A stretch of DNA of 42,359 nucleotides, taken from Bacteroidales bacterium. Lineage in GTDB: Bacteria > Bacteroidota > Bacteroidia > Bacteroidales > WCHB1-69. The notes beneath the pieces are model-generated. The model worked only from the letters and a program-made list of their open reading frames with translations. It searched no databases and was not told the origin of the DNA. Below, in pieces: positions 8,199 to 16,174 of the stretch. How positions within the stretch are numbered: position 1 is the first letter of the stretch; each line of letters starts with the position of its first letter. Position numbers and translations under genes: made by a program. Location: contig JAFXTE010000024.1 in the NCBI GenBank assembly GCA_017525245.1, forward strand, positions 1-42,359. Direction: 5' to 3'.

Positions 8199-9021
8199 GC
8201 TTGTTCTCGGAACCGTTCAGTTCGGCCTTCAATATGGGGTGAACTCAGCAGGACGTCCCAGCGAGGATGTTGTGAGGAGTATTCTTGCCGAGGCCTCAAA
8301 AGGTGGAATTACCACTTTGGACACTTCGAGCGCCTATGGCAACTCAGAAGAAATTCTTGGCAAGTGTTCAACTCCCGAAGAGGGATTCAAGATTGTTTCA
8401 AAATACCCCAAGGGTAAAACACCCGTTGGTGAGATGTTTAATGGCTCATTGAACCGACTGAAGGTGAAAAACCTCTATGGTTATCTCCTACATCATTTTG
8501 AGGTGTATAAGAACAACCCAAAAGTTTGGGATGAGTTCCATGCCTTGAAAGAGGCTGGCAAAGTCCAAAAGATAGGTTTCTCTTTGTACACACCTGAGGA
8601 ACTTCAGTTTATCCTTGATAACAAGTCGCCTTTTGACCTGATTCAAGTGCCATTTAACATTTTTGACAAGAAGTTCCTGCCTTTGATGATGGAAGTTCAT
8701 AAAAAAGGTGTTGAGGTGCATGTTCGTAGTACTTTCCTTCAGGGATTATTCTTCAAAGACAGAAACGCTTTGCCCGAGCGACTCCTGCCTATGAAAAAGT
8801 ATCTGCTTCAATTGGATGAGTTTTCAAAAAAAACAGGATTGAGTATTTCTGAAATAGCGTTGAATTACAATCTTCAAAATCCATACATCGACGGGGTTCT
8901 CATTGGTGTGGACAATGTTGTGCAATTGAAATCAAATCTCGCCTCAGTGAAGAATGTGCCTATAGATATTGAAATTGAAGTAAAAGAACAAGAATTATTG
9001 AACCCTGTAAATTGGAATTAA
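8191..9021 (+). CDS. Aldo/keto reductase in nonulosonate operon
   Basis: A 276-residue aldo/keto reductase, a single TIM barrel that reduces carbonyls with NADPH. The opening LVLGTVQFGLQYG and the tetrad candidates Asp44 and Tyr49 (LDTSSAYGNSEE), Lys71 (VSKYPKG) and His101/His102 (LLHHFEVY) fit the family. Near the C-terminus, LSISEIALNYNLQNPYIDGVLIGVDN is the cofactor-binding part. It overlaps the preceding GNAT gene by 8 bases and is followed after 1 base by the SpsF-like gene. An aldo/keto reductase is not part of the standard six-enzyme pseudaminic acid route, so it may modify the sugar. Its substrate cannot be read from the sequence. Confidence 0.88.
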   Translation: MSKLVLGTVQFGLQYGVNSAGRPSEDVVRSILAEASKGGITTLDTSSAYGNSEEILGKCSTPEEGFKIVSKYPKGKTPVGEMFNGSLNRLKVKNLYGYLLHHFEVYKNNPKVWDEFHALKEAGKVQKIGFSLYTPEELQFILDNKSPFDLIQVPFNIFDKKFLPLMMEVHKKGVEVHVRSTFLQGLFFKDRNALPERLLPMKKYLLQLDEFSKKTGLSISEIALNYNLQNPYIDGVLIGVDNVVQLKSNLASVKNVPIDIEIEVKEQELLNPVNWN

Positions 9022-9022
9022 T

Positions 9023-9802
9023 ATGAAAATCCTTGCTATAACACAAGCCCGGTATGGTTCAACAAGATTGCCAGCCAAAATCTTAAAGGAAGTCAAAGGA
9101 AAGACCTTGCTTGAGATACATCTTTATAGGATTTTGCTCTCAAAAACGATTTCCAAACTTAAAATTGCTACAACAGATGAAGAAGGTTCTAAATTTATTG
9201 TTGAAATAGCTGACAAAGTAAGAGTGGGTTATCATAAGGGCTCAGTAGATGATGTGCTCTCTCGTTTCTATGAAACTGCAGCACCCGAGAAACCTGATTA
9301 TGTTATTCGCTTTACATCAGACTGCCCTTTGATAGATCCGAATGTGATAGATGCCATAGTGGCTTTTGCTATTGAGCATCCTGAATATGATTATGTTCGT
9401 ACTCAGGCTGCGAGTTTCCCAGATGGACTTGACACCGAGGTGATGAAGTTTTCTGCTCTTGAAAGGGCTTTCAACGAAGCAACACTCAAATCAGAACGTG
9501 AGCATGTAACTGCTTACATTTGGAAAAATGGTTCGGCAGATGGAGGAGCCATCTTCAATACCTATAATTTCCCGAATCCTGTAGGCAAATACAATGCCAA
9601 CGATTACCGTATCACCATTGATGAGCCCGAGGATTTTGAAGTTATAAAGCGACTTATCGAAGCTCTTGGGTTTGATAAAGGTTGGAAGGAATACATCGAC
9701 TACTTGCTCGCCCACAAGGATATATATGAAATAAACAGCAAATTTAGCTATAACGAAGGTTACACTAAATCAATTAACAACGATAGTCAAATCAATAAAT
9801 AA
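9023..9802 (+). CDS. SpsF-like cytidylyltransferase (probable PseF role)
   Basis: A 259-residue nucleotidyltransferase of the SpsF / CMP-KDO synthetase-like family. The N-terminus ITQARYGSTRLPAKILKEVKGKTLLEIHL is the nucleotide-binding loop with its Arg and Lys. RFTSDCPLIDPNVID (about 97-111) carries the metal-binding Asp, and NDYRITIDEPEDFEVI is typical of SpsF proteins. It probably activates the finished nine-carbon sugar as its CMP derivative, the PseF role, but SpsF proteins are distinct from classical PseF/NeuA, so no symbol is given. The last 25 residues or so (after YEINSKF) look like a poorly conserved tail. It is one base from the preceding stop and 8 bases from the aminotransferase start. 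Confidence 0.82.
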   Translation: MKILAITQARYGSTRLPAKILKEVKGKTLLEIHLYRILLSKTISKLKIATTDEEGSKFIVEIADKVRVGYHKGSVDDVLSRFYETAAPEKPDYVIRFTSDCPLIDPNVIDAIVAFAIEHPEYDYVRTQAASFPDGLDTEVMKFSALERAFNEATLKSEREHVTAYIWKNGSADGGAIFNTYNFPNPVGKYNANDYRITIDEPEDFEVIKRLIEALGFDKGWKEYIDYLLAHKDIYEINSKFSYNEGYTKSINNDSQINK

Positions 9803-9810
9803 TCATTATC

Positions 9811-11118
9811 ATGGGTAAAGGACAAGATCTTTATAAAAAAGCAAAAACAATGATTCCTGGAGGCACCTCCCTCCTTTCAAAGCGTCCAGAACAATTATTG
9901 CCCGAGAATTGGCCAGCATATTATAGCAAGTCTAAGGGCTGTCATGTTTGGGATCTTGATGGTCGTGAATACATAGACTGTGGATTGATGGGCGTCGGCA
10001 CAAATACTCTGGGCTATGCGCGAGAAGAAGTTGATGACGCAGTTATGAAAGTTATCCGTGATGGGAATTTGACCACTTTGAATTGTCCGGAAGAGGTGTA
10101 TCTGGCAGAACGCCTGATTAAGATGAACCCATGGGCAGGTGGGGTGCGCTACACCCGTGGGGGAGGAGAAGCCAACTCTATGTGTGTGCGTATTGCTCGC
10201 GCATATACAGGCAAGGACAAAGTTGCTATCTGTGGCTATCATGGTTGGCATGACTGGTATGTGTCTGTGAATCTTGGTGAAAATGATGCTTTAGCTGGCC
10301 ATCTTCTGCCAGGTATTCCAACCGCTGGTGTGCCCAAGGGGCTTCGTGGAACATCGATTCCATTTCACTATAATGACTTTGAAGAGATTGAAAACATAAT
10401 TCGGAATACGAAAGATCTGGCAGCTGTTAAAATGGAAGTGTGCCGCAACTTTGGTCCTGAAAAGGGGTATCTTGAACATATCCGCAACTTATGCAATGAG
10501 TATGGTGTAGTTCTTATTTTTGATGAATGTACATCAGGTTTCCGCGAAACTTTTGGTGGCCTGCATAAGAAATACGGGGTGTATCCTGATATGACTATTT
10601 ATAGTAAGACAATGGGCAATGGCTATGTTATTGCGGCAGTTTTGGGTAGGAAGGAAATCATGGATGCTGCGCAGGGTTCATGGATCAGTTCCACTTTCTG
10701 GACAGATCGTATTGGACCTGCCGCTGCTCTGGCTGCTCTAGATGTGATGGAGAAAGAGAAATCTTGGGAATATATCACACAAAAAGGTCTTCAGAACAAA
10801 ACTCGCTGGCAGGCGTTAGCCGATAAATATGGTTTGAAGATCAACCAATGGGGTATTCCCGCTCTTGCAGGATACACATTTGACTCTCCCAATGCACTTG
10901 CATACAAGACCTATCTAACTCAAGAAATGCTTAAAAAGGGCTACATTGCCGGAACTCTGATGTACACCTGTATTGCTCATACCGATGATGTCCTCAATGC
11001 CTACTATGAGGCACTCGATCCCATCTTTGCCGACATTCGCGATTTTGAGGACGGTAAGGATGTGATGAAAGCTCTTGAAGGCCCTATTTGTCAGTCGGGT
11101 TTCAAACGTCTCAATTAA
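9811..11118 (+). CDS. Class III PLP aminotransferase (glutamate-1-semialdehyde aminomutase-like)
   Basis: A 435-residue fold-type I class III aminotransferase related to HemL. The PLP lysine is Lys266 in TIYSKTMGNG, and Asp238 in LIFDECTSGFRETFGG binds the pyridine nitrogen. YTRGGGEANSMCVRIARAYTGK and GYHGWHDWY are hallmark segments of the HemL-like group. It is not HemL itself: it is embedded in a sugar operon and lacks haem neighbours. In this setting such enzymes often sit next to SpsF and aldo/keto reductase genes, as here. I infer that it aminates a keto intermediate of the nonulosonate; the substrate is unknown. The spacing (8 bases before, 4 after) implies co-translation. Confidence 0.85.
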   Translation: MGKGQDLYKKAKTMIPGGTSLLSKRPEQLLPENWPAYYSKSKGCHVWDLDGREYIDCGLMGVGTNTLGYAREEVDDAVMKVIRDGNLTTLNCPEEVYLAERLIKMNPWAGGVRYTRGGGEANSMCVRIARAYTGKDKVAICGYHGWHDWYVSVNLGENDALAGHLLPGIPTAGVPKGLRGTSIPFHYNDFEEIENIIRNTKDLAAVKMEVCRNFGPEKGYLEHIRNLCNEYGVVLIFDECTSGFRETFGGLHKKYGVYPDMTIYSKTMGNGYVIAAVLGRKEIMDAAQGSWISSTFWTDRIGPAAALAALDVMEKEKSWEYITQKGLQNKTRWQALADKYGLKINQWGIPALAGYTFDSPNALAYKTYLTQEMLKKGYIAGTLMYTCIAHTDDVLNAYYEALDPIFADIRDFEDGKDVMKALEGPICQSGFKRLN

Positions 11119-11122
11119 TTAT

Positions 11123-12130
11123 ATGCCCTCATATATCTGCCTACACCAACAAGAACACCATCTTGGCAATTACTCCATTGTCCCGCTCCGGTATGAGGAC
11201 AGATTCCTCATTATGAAGTGGCGCAATGAGCAGATTTACCATTTACGTCAGGCGCATCCCTTAACCGAAGATGACCAGCAGCGCTATTTCGACAACGTTG
11301 TCTCTAAGCTGTACGATAACCCTAAACCCGACCAAATTCTGTTTTCTTATCTGGAAAACGGCACCTGCATTGGTTATGGCGGTTTGGTGCACATCAACTG
11401 GATTGACAATAATGCGGAAATCTCCTTCATTATGGACACGAGTTTGGAGGTAGAGCACTTTTCAGAGCATTGGAGCAACTATTTAACTATGTTGAAATCC
11501 GTGGCCTTTGATGACTTGGGTCTGCACAAGATTTACACGTATGCCTTTGACTTACGGCCGCATCTTTATACTATGTTAGAGACTAATGGTTTTACTCGTG
11601 AAGCCACGCTCAAAGAACATTGCTTTTTCAATGGAGTATATAAAGACGTGTTGATCCATTCATTATGGAATGATCTCTACGATGTGATTGACTATGTGGA
11701 TTGCACCCCTGAACAACATCGTGAGATTCTCGCTCTGCGAAATCGTGATGATGTGCGTGTGTGGATGGTGAATCCGGAAGTGATTCCTGAGGAGAACCAC
11801 TTCAAATTTGTTGAGAGTCTGCGGGGTAATGCAAATCGGCTCTATTTTGCTGTATATAAAAATGGCAGTTTGTTGGGTACTTATAACCTTACCAATGAAG
11901 GAGACGGAATTTGGGAACGAGGCATCATTGCCAACCCCTCCACTCAGGGCTCTGGACAAACAGAGAAATGGGAACGGCAGATATTAGGAGGTTTGTCCCA
12001 ATATAATATAAAAGCTGTTTCAGCCAAGGTCAAACAGGATAATTTGCGGTCTATCAAGTATCACGAAAAACTGGGCTACAAGGTGCGGGAGCGGGATAAT
12101 GAGTACATTTATTATAAACTGGAATTATAA
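11123..12130 (+). CDS. Double-domain GNAT acetyltransferase
   Basis: A 335-residue protein that appears to contain two GNAT folds in tandem. Residues about 15-190 hold the first (IVPLRYEDRFLIMKWRNEQ, then SFIMDTS, LGLHKIYTYAFD and LETNGFTREATLKEHCFFNGVYKD). Residues about 195-335 hold the second (EILALRNRDDVRVWM, YFAVYKNGSLLGTYNL, IIANPSTQGSGQTEKWERQIL, NLRSIKYHEKLGYKVRE), whose opening resembles PseH-type proteins. The ATG at 11123 is used; the frame is open further upstream, but that part lies inside the aminotransferase gene. Its TAA overlaps the pseI ATG (TAATG). The likely role is N-acetylation of amino groups on the nonulosonate. It could be the true PseH, with the gene at 7665 acting elsewhere. 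Confidence 0.75.
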   Translation: MPSYICLHQQEHHLGNYSIVPLRYEDRFLIMKWRNEQIYHLRQAHPLTEDDQQRYFDNVVSKLYDNPKPDQILFSYLENGTCIGYGGLVHINWIDNNAEISFIMDTSLEVEHFSEHWSNYLTMLKSVAFDDLGLHKIYTYAFDLRPHLYTMLETNGFTREATLKEHCFFNGVYKDVLIHSLWNDLYDVIDYVDCTPEQHREILALRNRDDVRVWMVNPEVIPEENHFKFVESLRGNANRLYFAVYKNGSLLGTYNLTNEGDGIWERGIIANPSTQGSGQTEKWERQILGGLSQYNIKAVSAKVKQDNLRSIKYHEKLGYKVRERDNEYIYYKLEL

Positions 12131-13137
12131 TGAGCAAAACCTTTATCATAGCCGAACTTTCTGCCAATCATAACGGCAGTAAACAAGTTGCTCTTGACAG
12201 CATTCGGGCGGCCAAAGCAGCTGGTGCGGATGCCATTAAAATACAAACCTACACGGCGGATACTTTGACGTTGAACTGCGATAAGCCTGATTTTCGTCTG
12301 GGTAAAGGACTTTGGGAAGGTGAGACTTTTTATACACTTTACCAAAAAGCCTACACCCCTTGGGAATGGCATGAGGAGGTTTTTCATGTAGCTAAAGAAG
12401 AAGGTTTAATCTGTTTCTCCACGCCTTTCGACAAAACAGCAGTGGACTTTTTGGAGACTTTGGATAATCCCATTTACAAGATCGCCTCGTTTGAGATCAC
12501 AGACATTCCTTTGATTCAATATATTGCCTCCAAGCATAAGCCAGTAATTCTCAGTACAGGCATTGCTATGGAAGAGGATATACAACTGGCGTTGGATACT
12601 TTGCATGCAGGTGGTTGTACGGATATTACCCTGCTGAAATGCACCTCGGCCTACCCTGCACCGATTGAAGATGCCAATCTCTTGACCATTCCAGATATGA
12701 AGCAGCGTTTTGGGTGCAAAGTGGGTTTGAGCGACCATACTGAAGGCTACACTGTTCCGATGGCTGCCGTGGCTTTGGGCGCGGAGGTGGTGGAGAAACA
12801 CTTTATCATCGACCGTAGTATTGGTGGTCCCGATAGCGCTTTTTCCATGGAAGCGGATGAATTCAAGCTCATGGTGGAGAATATCCGTAAAGTGGAGGCG
12901 GCTTTAGGTAGTGTGAGTTATCCCACCGACCCATCAAAGATTAAAGGACGCGAGTTCTGCCGTTCGTTGTATGTGGCCGAAGACATCAAAGCAGGTGAGG
13001 TGATCACAGAGGAAAATGTCAGGAGCGTAAGACCAGGATATGGGCTGCATCCGAAATATCTCTCTGACCTTATCGGACGTAAAGTAAAGTGCGATTTGAA
13101 GGTAGGGGATAGAATGAGTTGGGAAGTGGTGGAGTAA
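12130..13137 (+). CDS. pseI: Pseudaminic acid synthase, PseI
   Basis: A 335-residue NeuB-family enzyme that condenses the six-carbon sugar with phosphoenolpyruvate to give the nine-carbon acid. It has an N-terminal TIM barrel (FIIAELSANHNGSKQVA, AGADAIKIQTYTADT, CFSTPFDKTAVDFLE, KIASFEITDIPLI, KCTSAYPAP, GLSDHTEGYTVP, EKHFIIDRSIGGPDSAFSME). A C-terminal antifreeze-like SAF domain follows (about 275-335, ending with KCDLKVGDRMSWEVV). The TYTADTLTLNCD segment and FYTLYQKAYTPWEWH are as expected for PseI rather than sialic acid synthase. It is the last gene of the operon and overlaps the double-GNAT gene by one base. Confidence 0.93.
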   Translation: MSKTFIIAELSANHNGSKQVALDSIRAAKAAGADAIKIQTYTADTLTLNCDKPDFRLGKGLWEGETFYTLYQKAYTPWEWHEEVFHVAKEEGLICFSTPFDKTAVDFLETLDNPIYKIASFEITDIPLIQYIASKHKPVILSTGIAMEEDIQLALDTLHAGGCTDITLLKCTSAYPAPIEDANLLTIPDMKQRFGCKVGLSDHTEGYTVPMAAVALGAEVVEKHFIIDRSIGGPDSAFSMEADEFKLMVENIRKVEAALGSVSYPTDPSKIKGREFCRSLYVAEDIKAGEVITEENVRSVRPGYGLHPKYLSDLIGRKVKCDLKVGDRMSWEVVE

Positions 13138-13168
13138 AAGAGACATTGATGATGTAATAAGTATAATT

Positions 13169-13189
13169 TTGAGATTTTTTCTCAATTTT
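13169..13189 (+). terminator. Possible weak terminator after pseI
   Basis: TTGAGA and TCTCAA form a six-base stem around a five-T loop, followed by TTTT. The stem is AT-rich, so this is only a candidate. Its place between pseI and the next promoter box supports it. Confidence 0.3.
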
Positions 13190-13214
13190 ACACATAATAT
13201 AAATTTTTTTTCTG

Positions 13215-13222
13215 TATATTTG
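13215..13222 (+). promoter_or_regulatory. Bacteroidota -7 promoter box for the AbiL/RloAB pair
   Basis: TATATTTG matches TAnnTTTG, 39 bases upstream of the ATPase start at 13262. Confidence 0.6.
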
Positions 13223-13261
13223 CACTCACAAAAATAATTATATATTTAAACGTAAATAGTT

Positions 13262-14539
13262 ATGCTTCTTGAATTTACGGTTGGAAACTATCGTTCTTTT
13301 TACGATAATAGGACATTTTCCATGCTTTCGCAAAAAATTAGAGAGGAGGCAAAAGAAAATGTAATTCAGGTGATGTCATACGATATCCTTAAAACGTTGG
13401 CGGTCTATGGGGCTAATTCGAGCGGGAAATCCAATCTGATCAATGCCATGCAGACAATGGATTCATGTGTGCTCGCTTCTGTTAAGCTCAACCCTAATGA
13501 AGAGTTGATGTATGATCCCTTCCTGCTTCGTAAAGGCAATGACAAGCCCACTGTATTCGAAGTGTCGTTCTTGAAAAATGAATACTGCTATCGTTATGGG
13601 TTTTCATATAATCGGACAAAGATTGTTGATGAGTGGCTTTTTCGACGTACAACCAAACGTTCAAAAGAACAAACCATCTTTATTCGTAATGAAGAGGGGA
13701 TTGCTTACGACGATAAGAAGTTTCCCGATGGTCCTGACAATGTTGCTTTAAAGACGCGAGTGAATGGTAACCGGTTGCTTCTTTCTCTTTGCGCGCAATT
13801 GGGTGGCAATATTTCAAATCAGGTGATTTCATGGTTCGAAACGGATTTCAATGTGGTGTCGGGTCTCAATAACCAAGGATATCGTGGCTTTTCAAAACTT
13901 TTATTCCATAATAATAGGGGAGAAAGTAGAAAAGCAATGAGTTTTTTCAAGAAATTACAATTGGGATTCAATGAGATTTCAACACAAGAAGAGCAATTGG
14001 CAATTCCAAGCGGTACGCCGAAAGATCTTATCCCATTGTTAAGTAGAGAAATTTTAGGTAAGAAAAACATCAAGATAGAGTCGGTACACAGTTTGTATGA
14101 CTCCAAAGGAAAGGGTTGTGGCTCAATTAATTTTCCATTTGAGGATAGGGAGTCGTCGGGTACAAGAAAACTTTTTGATATGTCGGGCCCGATCTTCGAC
14201 ACCTTGGAAAACGGAACCATACTGGTAATTGATGAGTTGGATGCGAAAATGCACCCGCTGATTTCACAAGAAATCATACGGTTGTTTCATAATAGTGAAA
14301 CGAACCCCAAAAATGCGCAATTGATTTTCACTACGCACGATACTAATTTATTGTCAACCAAAATGATGCGGCGTGACCAGATTTGGTTTACAGAAAAAAA
14401 TGAGACAGAACAAACAGACTTGTATTGTCTCACAGACATCGTATTTCCCGACGGCACAAAGCCACGCAATGATGCCAATTACGAAAAGAATTATATTGCC
14501 GGTCGATATGGTGCTATTCCATACATTGTCAATGAGTAA
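13262..14539 (+). CDS. AbiLi/RloA-type AAA ATPase (phage defence)
   Basis: A 425-residue ABC/SMC-like ATPase of the AAA_15/AAA_21 type found in abortive-infection pairs. MLLEFTVGNYRSFYDNRTFSM is the usual opening. The Walker A is GANSSGKS (residues 50-57). The signature-like RESSGTRK is at 296-303, the Walker B ILVIDELDAKMHP at 320-331, and a switch His at FTTHDTN (356-362). It is followed 11 bases later by a RloB gene, giving the two-gene arrangement of AbiL/RloAB. In the family model the ATPase senses infection and licenses a nuclease-like RloB partner; that role is inferred here. It has its own promoter and lower GC than the sugar genes. Confidence 0.85.
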   Translation: MLLEFTVGNYRSFYDNRTFSMLSQKIREEAKENVIQVMSYDILKTLAVYGANSSGKSNLINAMQTMDSCVLASVKLNPNEELMYDPFLLRKGNDKPTVFEVSFLKNEYCYRYGFSYNRTKIVDEWLFRRTTKRSKEQTIFIRNEEGIAYDDKKFPDGPDNVALKTRVNGNRLLLSLCAQLGGNISNQVISWFETDFNVVSGLNNQGYRGFSKLLFHNNRGESRKAMSFFKKLQLGFNEISTQEEQLAIPSGTPKDLIPLLSREILGKKNIKIESVHSLYDSKGKGCGSINFPFEDRESSGTRKLFDMSGPIFDTLENGTILVIDELDAKMHPLISQEIIRLFHNSETNPKNAQLIFTTHDTNLLSTKMMRRDQIWFTEKNETEQTDLYCLTDIVFPDGTKPRNDANYEKNYIAGRYGAIPYIVNE

Positions 14540-14550
14540 AGCAGAGAGAG

Positions 14551-15261
14551 ATGCCCGCAAATAAGATAAAATTGGATCCCGCACTTGAGCGGCGATACGC
14601 GAAAAAGGCGCAAAAGCATAAAGCCCGGAAGGTGGTGTGCAAAATTCTTATTGTTTGTGAGGGTACAAAAACAGAACCTAACTATTTTGAGGCATTTTCT
14701 TCTTTCAACAGAGGTACTACGGTTTACGATATTGAGGTAAAAGGATTGGGCAGGAACACTACGGATGTGGTGGATAAGGCTATTGACCTCAAGAACAAAG
14801 GCGATTATGACCGCGTATGGGCTGTGTTCGACAAAGACTCTTTTTCGGATGACAAATTCAACGGAGCCATTATCAAAGCTGGCAGCAACGGTATTTGCTG
14901 TGCGTGGAGTAATGAGGCTTTCGAGCTGTGGTATCTATACCATTTTGTTAATCGTACAACAGGAATGAGCAGGTCGGAATACCAGAAGGCCATTTCTAAG
15001 GCGGTTAACAGCTCCCCGAAATATAAGTTGAGGAATGCATACCAATATGCCAAAAACGATATTGACAATTATCGAATTATGACGCAATATGGCTCTATGG
15101 ATAAAGCCATACTCTATGCAGAAGCGATGAGCAACCAATATACCGATCAACGTTATGCTACGCATAATCCATGCACGATGGTATTCCGGTTAGTCCGTCA
15201 GCTGATAGGGAAAGACAACGAATTGAACGAGGAACTGAAAAGGAAAATTGAAGGGTTTTAA
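14551..15261 (+). CDS. RloB/AbiLii-like protein, Toprim-type partner
   Basis: A 236-residue RloB-family protein, the second component of the AbiL/RloAB pair. Diagnostic segments are ILIVCEGTKTEPNYFEAF (32-49, the catalytic Glu of a Toprim-like fold), VWAVFDKDSF (89-98, acidic cluster) and AWSNEAFELWYLYHF (118-132). The N-terminus is rich in Lys and Arg, which suggests nucleic-acid contact. It starts 11 bases after the ATPase gene and no promoter lies between. By analogy with OLD-family nucleases it may cleave nucleic acid when the ATPase is triggered; the target is unknown. Confidence 0.85.
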   Translation: MPANKIKLDPALERRYAKKAQKHKARKVVCKILIVCEGTKTEPNYFEAFSSFNRGTTVYDIEVKGLGRNTTDVVDKAIDLKNKGDYDRVWAVFDKDSFSDDKFNGAIIKAGSNGICCAWSNEAFELWYLYHFVNRTTGMSRSEYQKAISKAVNSSPKYKLRNAYQYAKNDIDNYRIMTQYGSMDKAILYAEAMSNQYTDQRYATHNPCTMVFRLVRQLIGKDNELNEELKRKIEGF

Positions 15262-15323
15262 GAGACAAGAAAAAAGAAATGGAACAATTCGTATGAATAA
15301 TTGGGGGTCACAGAAAAATAGCG

Positions 15324-15331
15324 TACATTTG
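15324..15331 (+). promoter_or_regulatory. Bacteroidota -7 promoter box for the caspase gene pair
   Basis: TACATTTG matches TAnnTTTG. It lies 103 bases upstream of the caspase start, which leaves an unusually long leader. Confidence 0.55.
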
Positions 15332-15340
15332 CGCTTCCAA

Positions 15341-15397
15341 CTTTTCTGACTTTGTTTAACGTCCTTCGGCAAAGGTTTAAGGCGTTGGCGAGAAAAG
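15341..15397 (+). promoter_or_regulatory. Possible structured 5' leader of the caspase gene
   Basis: CTTTTCT (15341-15347) pairs with AGAAAAG (15391-15397). Inside, CCTT (15363-15366) pairs with AAGG (15372-15375) around a CGGCA loop, giving nested hairpins in the leader. The pairing is short and has not been computed. Confidence 0.25.
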
Positions 15398-15434
15398 AGC
15401 AAAATAGCAGTCTCTTTAAATAATATAGTGGATT

Positions 15435-16166
15435 ATGAAAAGAAAAACGATACTGATAGGGAACACAAGAGGTCTGTTGTCCACCCCGATAGACCTATTT
15501 AACGTAGCACAATTTCTAATGTCTTACCAAGGTGGGGCGTGGGAGAAGAGCGAAATAGAGTTGTTGTTGGATAGGGGGTGCAATGAACTGCTGCTAGATG
15601 TGGATCGAATATCGGGAGAGAAAAATGATTATGTGATTGTCTATTTCTCAGGTCATGGCGGTTTGCAGGGTGATACTATCCTTGAGGTTAATCCTCAAGG
15701 AGAACTGATAAAAGAGAGTTCTTTGTTTGGACTGGCAGACAGGCAACTAAATATACTGGATTGCTGCCGGATTATTCATACAACACCTTTGCCAATTTAT
15801 GGTAGTTCAAGAGGTTTGAATGCCATAGACTGGGATTTGAGAGATGCTGTGCGAACAGAATATGAAGAACTCGTGACAAATGCGTCTCCCCAACTGGTAA
15901 GAATGTATTCGTGTTCAGAGGGGGAGTCATCATATCCTTCAAAGCAAGGTAGTTATTATACAAACAGCTTGCTTTCTTGTGCTAAAGACCTGTTGCAAAA
16001 TAACAATATAGTATGGGTTTGCCCGTGCCATGAGGCTGCTGCCATGAAAACTGCGGATGAGGTGCGAAGGGATTTGAAGGAAAACCAGCATCCTGAAATC
16101 ATACCTGCGAAATGTTTGTCAATGGCAGAACTGCCGTTCTGCTTTAATCCTAAATCATTAAAATAG
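15435..16166 (+). CDS. Caspase-like cysteine protease (peptidase C14 family)
   Basis: A 243-residue single-domain caspase fold. The opening ILIGNTRGLLSTPIDLFNVAQFL fits the first strand and helix. VIVYFSGHGG (68-77) supplies catalytic His74, and LNILDCCRI (106-114) the Cys, most likely Cys111 by alignment to the DxC of metacaspases. RMYSCSEGESSYPSKQGSYYTNSLL (157-180) is the usual specificity-loop region, and NQHPEIIPAK closes the fold. There is no extra recruitment domain, so activation must come from partners. Bacterial caspases act in cell-suicide defence systems. The next gene, 8 bases on, encodes a metallopeptidase, and an AbiL-like pair lies upstream, so a defence role is a reasonable inference. 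Confidence 0.85.
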   Translation: MKRKTILIGNTRGLLSTPIDLFNVAQFLMSYQGGAWEKSEIELLLDRGCNELLLDVDRISGEKNDYVIVYFSGHGGLQGDTILEVNPQGELIKESSLFGLADRQLNILDCCRIIHTTPLPIYGSSRGLNAIDWDLRDAVRTEYEELVTNASPQLVRMYSCSEGESSYPSKQGSYYTNSLLSCAKDLLQNNNIVWVCPCHEAAAMKTADEVRRDLKENQHPEIIPAKCLSMAELPFCFNPKSLK

Positions 16167-16174
16167 TAAGAACT

